From assembly GCA_963422415.1 (NCBI GenBank), contig OY729430.1:62001-126000 (forward strand): a stretch of 64,000 nucleotides of DNA, written 5' to 3'. Source of the DNA: Bin34 sp963422415. GTDB lineage: Bacteria; Chloroflexota; Anaerolineae; Caldilineales; Caldilineaceae. A model generated the notes under the pieces. The model had not been told where the DNA came from. It did not search any database and worked only from the letters and a program-made list of their open reading frames with translations. The position numbers were made by a program, and so were the translations under genes. Positions 1 through 7,193 of this stretch are shown in pieces. Within the stretch, counting starts at the first letter, position 1; every line of letters starts with the position of its first letter.

Positions 1-170
1 GCAGCCACTCACTGTGCATCTTGACCCCCTTGGCTGGATGCGCCCGAACCTTGCCGCGTCGGGCACGATCCGGGATCGATTGCAAGAACAAGAACCTGGC
101 GCAACGCCGAATTGACAGGCGCGCCTGATCCTACATGCGGCGTCCGTTTTGGACAATCGAGAATCCGGGC
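1..170. other. Left edge, no gene recognised
   Basis: I see no open frame with a plausible start and no clear terminator in this stretch. It lies downstream of the arginine operon, which is read leftward and ends at 171, so it may hold the operon's 3' untranslated region. Confidence 0.4.
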
Positions 171-746
171 CTACAGGACGGGAGAGCCGGCAACGCTCTC
201 CAGCGTCAGGGCTCGCACGGGCATTTTGACTTTCAGATGACTGTAGTCCCGAATTACGGGATTGGGCACCAGATCACGAATCATGGCATACTCGTCGCAG
301 TGCTCGTACTTGGGGCAATGGGCGCAGTCCACCCATACCTTGGGGCTTATGTTTTCCATGTCGACCCGCCGAAACCCCAGCTGGACGAAGAATCCCGGCA
401 CCAGGGTCAGCGCACACAGCTGCTGATACCCAAGCTCCTGGCCCTTCTTGGCGATGGCCTGCACCACAGCCTGACCCAAGCCCTGGCCCTGCGCCTCTGT
501 CGCGATGACCAGCGATCGCACTTCCGCCAGTTCCGGCGTGAGATGCATGAGCGAAGCCCCCCCCATGGCCCGGCGCCCCGACCGCAGAGATGCATCGGCA
601 TAGGAAGCGGCCACCACCCACCGATCCAGAGCGTCCCGGATCGACTGCGCGTCCCGATAGAGCATCACGTTGCGCTCGGCATGACAGTTCACCAGATCCG
701 CCAGAACGGGCGCATCCTGCTCCTGAGCCGGTTCAATGCGAGTCAT
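171..746 (-). CDS. ArgA-like GNAT amino-acid N-acetyltransferase
   Basis: A 191-residue single-domain GNAT acetyltransferase. The acetyl-CoA pyrophosphate loop is QGQGLG at about residues 86-91, after a typical beta-4 strand (AEVRSLVI). The C-terminal third has a Cys-rich C-x2-C-x4-C segment (CAHCPKYEHC) and a PNPVI stretch, both of which I associate with short ArgA-type acetyltransferases. The likely reaction is acetyl-CoA plus glutamate to N-acetylglutamate, the first step of arginine synthesis; this assignment rests partly on its place as last gene of the arg operon. I chose the ATG at 746 rather than the upstream open extension because homology begins there and an AAGGAG lies at 762-767, though with long spacing. 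It follows argD by 28 bases. Confidence 0.8.
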   Translation of the reverse strand: MTRIEPAQEQDAPVLADLVNCHAERNVMLYRDAQSIRDALDRWVVAASYADASLRSGRRAMGGASLMHLTPELAEVRSLVIATEAQGQGLGQAVVQAIAKKGQELGYQQLCALTLVPGFFVQLGFRRVDMENISPKVWVDCAHCPKYEHCDEYAMIRDLVPNPVIRDYSHLKVKMPVRALTLESVAGSPVL

Positions 747-774
747 GCATTCCACTTTCCACTCCTTGCGCCAC

Positions 775-1974
775 CTAGAATTCCTTGAGGATAGCCCCCA
801 CGGTCCGTACCGCCGTTTCCAGCTCCGCCTCCGTGATGGTAAGAGGCGGCACAAAGCGCAGCACGTCGGCGCCCGCGGAGACCGTCAACAAACCTGCTTC
901 GTATCCCTTGGCAACCACTGCATTGACATCGATGCTCAACTGCGCCCCCACGATCAGGCCCATCCCCCGGATTTCCTGGATATGCGGCGAATTCAGCTCG
1001 GACAACATATCCTGCAAGAGCCGTCCCTTGGTCCGGACACTCTCCAGAAATCCCGGCTGCGCAATTCGGCCCAGCACCTTGCAAGCCACGTTGGTGGTCA
1101 GAGGATTGCCGGCAAAGGTGGAGGCATGATCGCCTGGATGGATGGCATCCGCCACGCTTTGTGTCATGCAGATGGCCCCAATGGGCAGGCCGCCACCCAG
1201 AGACTTGGCCAGCGTCATGATGTCCGGAGGCACGTCGTCGCCGACAATGGATTGATATCCCCACAAATGCCCCGTGCGCCCCATACCGCATTGCACCTCG
1301 TCATAAATCAGCAATGCATCCACCTCGTCCGCCATTGCCCGCAGCTCATGCAGAAACTCCGGTGTAGCCACATTGATGCCGCCTTCCCCCTGAATGGGTT
1401 CCACGATGATGGCGCAGACACGTTCGTTCAGGTGGGAACGGGCACTATCCAGATCGTTGTAGTTGGCAAAGCGGACCCCGGGCATCAAGGGTTGGAACGG
1501 ATCCTGATATTTGGGCCGCGGAGTCGCCGCCAGACTGCCAAACAGGCGTCCGTGAAAGGCGTCCGAGAAGGCCAGAATGCAATACTTGTCATCCACATCC
1601 ATTTCATAGGCGTGGCGACGGGCGAACTTGAAGGACCCTTCGTTGGCATCGGCGCCTGTCAGGCAGAAATGTACCTTGTCGGCGAAACTGTGTGTACAGA
1701 GCATATGAGCCAGGCGGGCGTGGGGCGCCGTGTGATACAGGTTGCTGAGGTGGTAGACCCCGCTGTCCATGACTTCCTGCAAAGCGGCCTTCATCTCGGC
1801 ATCGCCATAGCCCAACGCGTTCACCGCAATGCCGGACACGCAGTCCAGATAGGCCTTGCCATCCATGTCATAGAGAGTGGCTCCTTCCCCGTGGGAGAAG
1901 ACAAACGGTGGGCGGGCGTAGACTCCCAAGACATGTTCCGCTTCCAGATTGACAATCTCTTGCGTTGCGCTCAT
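775..1974 (-). CDS. argD: Acetylornithine aminotransferase (class III PLP transaminase)
   Basis: A 399-residue class III aminotransferase. It converts N-acetylglutamate semialdehyde and glutamate to N-acetylornithine and 2-oxoglutarate in the cytoplasm. Visible features are the DEVQCGMGRTG stretch around the PLP-binding Asp and the Schiff-base lysine in LAKSLGGG. Length is normal for ArgD. Two ATGs lie close together at 1980 and 1974; the purine-rich GGAAGG just upstream has better spacing to the second, so I use 1974. It sits 50 bases after the SDR gene in the same operon. GabT and other class III enzymes look alike; the argC and argB neighbours favour ArgD. Confidence 0.9.
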   Translation of the reverse strand: MSATQEIVNLEAEHVLGVYARPPFVFSHGEGATLYDMDGKAYLDCVSGIAVNALGYGDAEMKAALQEVMDSGVYHLSNLYHTAPHARLAHMLCTHSFADKVHFCLTGADANEGSFKFARRHAYEMDVDDKYCILAFSDAFHGRLFGSLAATPRPKYQDPFQPLMPGVRFANYNDLDSARSHLNERVCAIIVEPIQGEGGINVATPEFLHELRAMADEVDALLIYDEVQCGMGRTGHLWGYQSIVGDDVPPDIMTLAKSLGGGLPIGAICMTQSVADAIHPGDHASTFAGNPLTTNVACKVLGRIAQPGFLESVRTKGRLLQDMLSELNSPHIQEIRGMGLIVGAQLSIDVNAVVAKGYEAGLLTVSAGADVLRFVPPLTITEAELETAVRTVGAILKEF

Positions 1975-2024
1975 GGGCATTTCCTTCCTTGTGGACAAGT
2001 GTAATTGGCGTGCACGGCGACAGA

Positions 2025-2771
2025 TCAACTGTCCCGCCGCATCAAGCTGAAACTCTGAGCCGTAGGCCCGATGGGAGGCTGCGTAGCCAGAAAGAGCGCC
2101 AAGGGCACCACATCCGCGGGGCGCTTGAACCATTCCGAAGACCAGTTGGAGGGCATGTCTTCCTGCGGGCGCACCTGGCGGGTCATGTCCGTATCCACGG
2201 GACCCGGCACCAGTTCATTGACGGAAATGCCATCATTCCACACCTCCTGCGCCAGCACGCGCGTCAGCATCCACAGGCCGGCCTTGGAGCAGCAATAGGC
2301 CGAAGAGCGAGCGGTTCCACGGTGTCCCATGCCCGAGCCCACCACGATCATCTTGCCGCCGCCCCGCGCCTGTAGATGAGGCACTGCGGCGCGGGCGCAA
2401 TGATAGGATCCAATCAGGTTGGTCTGAATCACCTGGGCCCACAAGGTGGGATCACTGTCGCCAATGGCGCTCTTCTCCCGCTCGTCGATGCCGGCATTGA
2501 GCACCACGATGTCCAGACCGCCCCACGCGGTCACCGTCTGCGCACACATCGCCTCCACTTGCGACATGTCCGTCACATCGCAAGTCAGAGCCAGCGCGCG
2601 GCCCCCCGCCGCCGTGATCTCGGCCGCCACGGCTTGCACCTGGTCGGTGGTCCGGGCGGCGCATGCCACTTGGGCTCCTGCCTGGGCAAATCCCAGAGCC
2701 AAGGCGCGGCCAATGCCGCGCCCGGCGCCAGTAATGAGGACTACACGTCCTTGCAGCGCCTGATCGGCCAT
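2025..2771 (-). CDS. SDR-family oxidoreductase embedded in the arg operon
   Basis: A 248-residue classical short-chain dehydrogenase. The NAD(P)-binding TGxxxGIG is TGAGRGIG near residue 15, an NAG follows strand beta-4 (VLNAGID), and the catalytic Ser and YxxxK are in SSAYCCSKAG. The substrate cannot be read from sequence. It lies between argB and argD with gaps of 5 and 50 bases, so it is almost certainly on the arg transcript, although no standard arginine step needs an SDR. The ATG at 2771 lies only 5 bases after the argB stop; the longer open frame upstream overlaps argB and is a shadow. Confidence 0.85.
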   Translation of the reverse strand: MADQALQGRVVLITGAGRGIGRALALGFAQAGAQVACAARTTDQVQAVAAEITAAGGRALALTCDVTDMSQVEAMCAQTVTAWGGLDIVVLNAGIDEREKSAIGDSDPTLWAQVIQTNLIGSYHCARAAVPHLQARGGGKMIVVGSGMGHRGTARSSAYCCSKAGLWMLTRVLAQEVWNDGISVNELVPGPVDTDMTRQVRPQEDMPSNWSSEWFKRPADVVPLALFLATQPPIGPTAQSFSLMRRDS

Positions 2772-2776
2772 ATTCT

Positions 2777-3565
2777 TCAACTTCGCTCCTGTGCCTCGGG
2801 CACCACGCTGGTGCCTGTCCCGGTCGCCAGGCCGGACAAATTGGTGATTACCGCTCTGACCACGCCCTGCTGCACGGCCTGCAGGGCGCTGCGCACCTTG
2901 GGAATCATGCCGCCTTGAATCAGGCCTTCCGCAATCCACTCCTCGATTTGGGGAGCGGTCAGGGCCCGCACCATGCGCCCTGCGATATGGACTCCGGGCA
3001 CATCCGTCAGAAAGACCAGGCGGGGCGCGGCCAATGTCGCGGCGATAGCCATGGCCACATGATCCGCATTCACGTTGTAGGGGCGGCCATCAGTCAATCC
3101 GATGGAGATCGGACTGACCACCGGCACGTATCCGTGCGCCAGCAACAGCTGCAGCAGCCGGGGGTTCACCTCCGCGACCTGCCCCACCTGCCCTAGGTCG
3201 CCTTGGGGATGCGTCATCCGCGAGACCTGTACCATGCCGTCATCCACGCCGGAAATGCCACAGGCCAGCAGACCGGCGGCGGTCAGACACCGCGCCAGCC
3301 GCTTGTTCAACAGGCCGCTCAGCGTCATCTCGGCCACTTCCAGACTCTCCGCCGTTGTCACCCGCAAGCCGTCCAGGAACTTGGGTTTCAGCCCCAAGGC
3401 TTGCTGGTAGTGGGCAATGGTCTTGCCCCCACCATGGACCACCACGACGCCGTCCGCGCTGCGATGCAGCGCCTGGACAGCGGTCCCCAGTTCCTGCAAA
3501 AAGGACGTGTTGTCCAGTTCGGCGCCACCGATCTTGACGACAATGGGAGCGGGGAATGCGCTCAT
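2777..3565 (-). CDS. argB: Acetylglutamate kinase
   Basis: A 262-residue amino-acid kinase that phosphorylates the gamma-carboxylate of N-acetylglutamate using ATP. It has the N-terminal VVKIGGAE nucleotide-phosphate loop, the VVVVHGGGKTI loop, the FLDGLRVTT substrate segment, GISGVD, and a NVNADHVAMAIA region typical of ArgB. LysZ-type aminoadipate kinases are related, but the substrate segment and an ArgA-like acetyltransferase in the operon favour ArgB. It starts 31 bases after argC and is separated by 5 bases from the SDR. Confidence 0.92.
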   Translation of the reverse strand: MSAFPAPIVVKIGGAELDNTSFLQELGTAVQALHRSADGVVVVHGGGKTIAHYQQALGLKPKFLDGLRVTTAESLEVAEMTLSGLLNKRLARCLTAAGLLACGISGVDDGMVQVSRMTHPQGDLGQVGQVAEVNPRLLQLLLAHGYVPVVSPISIGLTDGRPYNVNADHVAMAIAATLAAPRLVFLTDVPGVHIAGRMVRALTAPQIEEWIAEGLIQGGMIPKVRSALQAVQQGVVRAVITNLSGLATGTGTSVVPEAQERS

Positions 3566-3596
3566 GGTGGCTGAGAACCGAGACGGGATCTCGAGA

Positions 3597-4637
3597 CTAC
3601 CACAAACCCGCGGTTTCCGCGAGGCCCAAGGCGATATTCATGTTCTGCACCGCCTGCCCACTGGCTCCCTTGATCAAGTTGTCTATACTGGACACAACAA
3701 CATAATTGGTTGCGTCGGACCGGTCGGGATGCACCGGCGTGACGCTGATGGCACACCCATTGGAATGGCTGACATGCCGAATGGACGCCAAGGTCTCTGG
3801 GGACAGCATCTGTATGAAGGGCTCCGCCGCGTAGGTTTCGGCATACAGGGATCGGATGTCCCCTTCGGATACCCCGTTCCGCACGGATACATACATGGTG
3901 CTCAGAATGCCCTGAGTCAAGGGAGCCAAGTGGGGCACAAATGTTATGTCAAATTTCTGCACCCGATCATTGGCCTGCCCCAGCACCAGTTCCATCTCGG
4001 CAATGTGTCGGTGCCGATACCCCACGCTATACGGGCTCATGTTTTCATTGGCCTCGGCATACAGATAGGGTATCTGGGCCTTGCGGCCAGCCCCGCTCAC
4101 GCCGCTCTTGCTGTCTACGATGACCTGGGGCTGCAGCCAACCGGCCTTGGCCAGCGGATACAGCGCCAGATTCACGGAAGTTGGATAGCAACCGGGATTG
4201 GCAATCAGACGGGATCCGACAATGTTCTGGCGGTTGACCTCGCACAAGCCGTACACGGCGGACTGCAGCAGATCGGGGGCCGTATGCGGAATGCCATACC
4301 AACGGGCATATTGATCCCTGTCCGGCAGACGGTAGTCCGCGCTCAGGTCTATCACCGTGACTCCGGCATCATGAAAGGCCCGGACCGGTGCAATGGATTT
4401 TGCGTGGGGCAGGGCCATAAATACCACGTCCACTTCCGGAGTCCGGGCCAAGGCCGCCTCCAACGTAACCAGCTCCTGATCCCAGGGGCTGGGCAGCACC
4501 TCGCTGTACTTGCGTCCGGCGTTTTGTTCGCTGGTCAGCCAGATCACTTGCGTCTGGGGATGGCGCGCCAAAATGCGCAGCAATTCATATCCAGTGTATC
4601 CGGTGGCGCCCGCAACGCCCACGCGTATCATGCTCAT
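3597..4637 (-). CDS. argC: N-acetyl-gamma-glutamyl-phosphate reductase
   Basis: A 346-residue NADPH-dependent reductase making N-acetylglutamate 5-semialdehyde from the acyl phosphate. The N-terminus has the GVAGATGYTGYELLR Rossmann start, the active-site cysteine is in ANPGCYPTS near residue 150, and the C-terminal half has the substrate-pocket stretches FVPHLAPLTQGI and HSNGCAIS. It is the first structural gene of the operon. The ATG at 4637 has an AAGG a few bases upstream. It is preceded by a leader peptide and terminator that look like an arginine attenuator. Confidence 0.95.
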   Translation of the reverse strand: MSMIRVGVAGATGYTGYELLRILARHPQTQVIWLTSEQNAGRKYSEVLPSPWDQELVTLEAALARTPEVDVVFMALPHAKSIAPVRAFHDAGVTVIDLSADYRLPDRDQYARWYGIPHTAPDLLQSAVYGLCEVNRQNIVGSRLIANPGCYPTSVNLALYPLAKAGWLQPQVIVDSKSGVSGAGRKAQIPYLYAEANENMSPYSVGYRHRHIAEMELVLGQANDRVQKFDITFVPHLAPLTQGILSTMYVSVRNGVSEGDIRSLYAETYAAEPFIQMLSPETLASIRHVSHSNGCAISVTPVHPDRSDATNYVVVSSIDNLIKGASGQAVQNMNIALGLAETAGLW

Positions 4638-4663
4638 ACACCTTCCCGCCTATCTGCATAAAC

Positions 4664-4687
4664 AAAAAGCTCTCCGGTTGGAGAGCT
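4664..4687 (-). terminator. Attenuator terminator in the arg leader
   Basis: Read leftward, AGCUCUCC pairs perfectly with GGAGAGCU (8 bp, loop AACC) and runs into UUUUUG, a textbook intrinsic terminator. It stands about 27 bases before the argC start and after the leader-peptide stop, so it would end transcription before the operon. Part of its 5' arm with the loop (4676-4683) can instead pair with GGUUAGGAG at 4716-4724 (8 bp, one bulged A), forming a mutually exclusive antiterminator. Confidence 0.8.
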
Positions 4688-4736
4688 CCACTTGCACGGC
4701 ATGCTGCAGCCCGCGCTCCTAACCAAGAAGATTCCC

Positions 4737-4793
4737 TTATGGCAGCCTAGACCTCCTACGCGCCCGAACCAGCGGGGCAAAACCGATCGTCAT
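4737..4793 (-). CDS. Arginine-rich leader peptide (MTIGFAPLVRARRRSRLP)
   Basis: An 18-codon open frame ending in TAA. Codons 10, 12, 13, 14 and 16 are arginine (CGG, CGT, AGG, AGG, AGG), five of seven consecutive positions. It lies between the promoter (4800-4829) and the terminator (4664-4687) of the arginine operon. This is the arrangement of amino-acid attenuators such as those of his, trp and leu: ribosomes stalling on Arg codons would let the antiterminator form and allow argC transcription. The ATG falls where transcription should begin, so the peptide would be translated from a leaderless message. It is too short for routine gene finding. The function is inferred from position and codon content. 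Confidence 0.78.
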   Translation of the reverse strand: MTIGFAPLVRARRRSRLP

Positions 4794-4799
4794 GGCGAA

Positions 4800-4829
4800 A
4801 GTGTAGCATCTGCCCATGGACAGTGTCAA
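4800..4829 (-). promoter_or_regulatory. Promoter of the arginine operon
   Basis: On the minus strand, TTGACA (4824-4829) and TACACT (4800-4805) are separated by 18 bases. The -35 box matches the sigma70 consensus fully, and it overlaps the stop codon of the upstream Helicase_C_3 gene (4826-4828). The predicted start of transcription, about 7 bases past the -10 box, coincides with the A of the leader-peptide ATG at 4793. Confidence 0.75.
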
Positions 4830-6361
4830 TGGGAATCAGGGAAACCGTGCTGGTCTGCAAATTGACGAATGGCGGCCTCCACCGTGTGCGGTACACCATG
4901 GCTGCCATTGCGCAGCCCCGCCAGAACCCTGTCCACCGTCACGCCGCGCGCGAAGGCTTGACTCAAGCTGCGTTGATTGATGCGATATTCATACTGGGTG
5001 GAACTACGCTGCCAGTACGCCACCTGCTCGATATTCATGCGCTGGCGCAGCGGCAGTCCCAAGGGCGCCACAATGGAAAAATCCTTCTGGACGACAAACC
5101 GCGGCTGTACCTCTTCGCGTGCCGACGCCAAGTCCGCGCCTTGCCAGACAGCCCCGTCCCGGGTCAAGGACAGCATCGTCTTGTGGCCCTGTTCCGCCAC
5201 CTTCAGGGCCCCCAGCCAAATCATGGGGCCCAGCAAATAGAATCGGGCCAGCTCCCCTTCCACCAGATCCCAATCCTTGAAGCCCCGAACAAATCGGTCG
5301 GCTTTCCGGTGACGTATATACCAGTCATCGTAGTTGCCGTCCGGTCGTTGGAAATCCGGCATGTGCTCCTTCAGAAGGGCTACAAGGTCCGGCAGGGCGT
5401 ACCAGCGTGTAGGCTGCAAGTTCCGGCAAAAATCCAAGAAGGCGCTACGGGTCGCCAAGGAATTGTGTTGCCAGCGTTCCCGATTGTGCAGCTCCAGATC
5501 AGGCAGCCGTTCCAAGTCGCTCCAGTCCGGCGAGTCCCGCCAAGCGTCCCAGATCCGCCGCCGCTGCACGTGTCGTGTCTGGCCAAGAAAGTCATTGGCC
5601 CGGTTGCGGTTCAGAGCCACAAACCGCTGGTCGTTTTTCTGCTTTTCACGCTTGAACAGCTGCAGTCGGTTCAAGACATGCAGCAAGAGCGCCCAGCGGA
5701 CCCGCAACAGAGGCGTGTCCGGAGGAGCCAACAGCCGTTCCTGCAGTCGTTCGGCATCCGGCTGAGCCAAGTCCTTTCCTTCCAGAAGCAGTGGAGCCCC
5801 GACCAGGCACCCAATGGCCGAACCCACGTCGTTGAGAAACTCGTCCGTGCTGACCAGCACTTCCCGGCAGGATGGCGCCGGCGCATAGGGAATGTGAATA
5901 TCCCCTTCGGACACGTCCTCGGAAGGCAGCGGAATCTGATCCAGGATATCGGACGGAATATAGATGATGCGGTGGGCCTTGGCGCCAGCCCCTTCAAAAC
6001 CCCGTCCGATCAACCCATAGTAGTAGAGCAGTTCGGTCAGAGTGCGTGGATTGTGCCAAGGTTCCTTGGCCTTGAGCTGTTCATCGCCCATCACCTCCAG
6101 CATCCCATAGGCGCGGGTGAACTGTGCCTCCGGCTGAGCCCCTTGAAACTTGGCCAGCGTCTGCAGCGCTGTCTGGGCCTGCGGATATTCGTTCTGTATC
6201 TCCTCCAGTACACTCTGGACCGAATCTGGACTGCTCAGTTCCGTCGCCAGCAGGATCGCCCGTTCCGCGCCCGCGGTCTCGACACGAGCGCTGCGCATTT
6301 CCCCAATGATCTCCAACATCAGAGGGGAATGATCCTGCAACATCTTCAACGTGGTGGGCAC
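4826..6361 (-). CDS. Helicase-associated (XPB/Ssl2 N-terminal-like) domain protein
   Basis: A 511-residue protein without Walker motifs. The C-terminal part, about residues 395-500, has FVVQKDFSIVAPLGL followed by a YRINQRSLSQAFARG stretch. This matches the Helicase_C_3 (XPB/Ssl2 N-terminal) family pattern of a 'late-strand, then serine plus xAxxxG' module. In Actinobacteria and Chloroflexota such proteins occur with or near XPB-type helicases; no helicase partner is visible here. The rest is mostly helical, with a charged, Arg-rich middle around residues 230-290. The role is probably protein or DNA contact in repair, by family resemblance only. Its stop codon overlaps the arg promoter. Confidence 0.7.
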   Translation of the reverse strand: MPTTLKMLQDHSPLMLEIIGEMRSARVETAGAERAILLATELSSPDSVQSVLEEIQNEYPQAQTALQTLAKFQGAQPEAQFTRAYGMLEVMGDEQLKAKEPWHNPRTLTELLYYYGLIGRGFEGAGAKAHRIIYIPSDILDQIPLPSEDVSEGDIHIPYAPAPSCREVLVSTDEFLNDVGSAIGCLVGAPLLLEGKDLAQPDAERLQERLLAPPDTPLLRVRWALLLHVLNRLQLFKREKQKNDQRFVALNRNRANDFLGQTRHVQRRRIWDAWRDSPDWSDLERLPDLELHNRERWQHNSLATRSAFLDFCRNLQPTRWYALPDLVALLKEHMPDFQRPDGNYDDWYIRHRKADRFVRGFKDWDLVEGELARFYLLGPMIWLGALKVAEQGHKTMLSLTRDGAVWQGADLASAREEVQPRFVVQKDFSIVAPLGLPLRQRMNIEQVAYWQRSSTQYEYRINQRSLSQAFARGVTVDRVLAGLRNGSHGVPHTVEAAIRQFADQHGFPDSH

Positions 6362-6379
6362 GTCTACCTACCTCCGCGG

Positions 6380-6720
6380 CCATACAGGGACATGGGATAC
6401 ACTGGTGTGCGTGGGGCACGCTTGAGTTTCATGCCTGGCATCCCGTGAAGCCAGGCATAGCGGCGGATGCCCACCGTCTCGCCGTGGATCCGGTTTCTGG
6501 TTTCGAGTCTGTGGTACCGCGTCTTGCCCATTTGGGATCTGATGCCCGGCCTGCCCCGCAGACGACTGGAGCCTAACCCTGATTAATTATATGTCCACAA
6601 CCGATGATGTATCGCTTGCCACCGGAAAGCCGTGGCCCAGCAGGGTATGCGGACCGCTTGGGCGGAAGCGGAGAGTGACACGGTTGAGACTCCGACAAGT
6701 TGTCAAGCAGGGAACGCCCT
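6380..6720 (+). pseudogene. Decayed tandem copy of the downstream YkvA/DUF1232 gene
   Basis: This stretch aligns by eye to the intact gene and its upstream region at about 6785-7165, in the same order. Shared blocks include CTTGAG-TTTC-TGCCTGGCATCC, CACCGT-TCGCCGTGG, GATCTGATGCC-GGCCTGCC, GACGACT, GCCACCGGAAAGCCGTGGCC, AAGCAGGG and GTCAAG-AGGGAA. Indels and stops interrupt every frame, so it cannot encode the protein. It ends directly before the promoter of the functional gene. A tandem duplication followed by decay of the first copy explains it. Confidence 0.7.
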
Positions 6721-6763
6721 CGCAGATCGCAGACATCTCCCGTCAAGTCGCAAGGCATGTCCC

Positions 6764-6791
6764 TTGACAGCACAGGGGCCCGGAGTATACT
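6764..6791 (+). promoter_or_regulatory. Promoter of the DUF1232 gene
   Basis: TTGACA (6764-6769) and TATACT (6786-6791) are separated by 16 bases, a strong sigma70-type match about 28 bases before the ATG at 6820. Confidence 0.65.
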
Positions 6792-6819
6792 GACAGCCAT
6801 TCAAGTGGAGTTCGCAACA

Positions 6820-7155
6820 ATGAAGAATGTACCCTTGAGCTTTCTGCCTGGCATCCTGCGGAACGTGGGCGTGGCATGGCGGTTGATGAAGATGTCCACC
6901 GTTTCGCCGTGGGTCAGGTTCCTGTTGCCATTTCTGAGCCTGGTGTATTACTTCCTGCCCTTCGATCTGATGCCTGGCCTGCCGATAGACGACTTGTTTC
7001 TGGTCCTGATTGTCTGCCCACACCTGATGATTCATTTCTCGCCACCGGAAGCCGTGGCCGCGGCCAAGCAGGGCAAAACGCACCAAGCCGCCGAAGCCAC
7101 CGCGCCGGAAGAGGACAATGACGCGATCGAGGCACCTTGGCAAATCGTCAAGTAG
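6820..7155 (+). CDS. YkvA/DUF1232-like small membrane protein
   Basis: A 111-residue protein with the DUF1232 signature: a hydrophobic segment running into YYFLPFDLMPGLPIDDLFL (about residues 45-63), where the family has YxxxPxDLIPDxxPxxGxxDD. A second hydrophobic stretch follows (VLIVCPHLMIHF), then an acidic soluble tail. Function of the family is unknown. The ATG at 6820 is chosen because it fits the promoter upstream and has GGAG nearby; an upstream in-frame extension would start inside the promoter. A decayed copy precedes it. Confidence 0.75.
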   Translation: MKNVPLSFLPGILRNVGVAWRLMKMSTVSPWVRFLLPFLSLVYYFLPFDLMPGLPIDDLFLVLIVCPHLMIHFSPPEAVAAAKQGKTHQAAEATAPEEDNDAIEAPWQIVK

Positions 7156-7193
7156 GGAATGTCCCACCGCCCGCGAGATGGAACAGGGCCCGG

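Noticed and set aside
736..2004. A 422-codon plus-strand frame opposite argD
   Set aside because: It is antisense to argD, which is complete and has its PLP motif.
4664..4793. A T-box or ArgR-type control of the arg operon
   Set aside because: No T-box core or specifier structure is present, and no ArgR-box-like dyad was seen; the Arg-rich frame with terminator explains the leader better.
4823..6448. A 541-codon plus-strand frame opposite the Helicase_C_3 gene
   Set aside because: It mirrors a well-supported gene on the other strand, starts without a ribosome-binding site and has no recognisable domain.
6511..6521. GTGGTACCGCG, the core of the T-box motif
   Set aside because: It lies inside the decayed DUF1232 copy and aligns to a coding stretch of the intact gene. 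There is no specifier stem, and the following terminator and aminoacyl/amino-acid gene expected of a T-box are missing.
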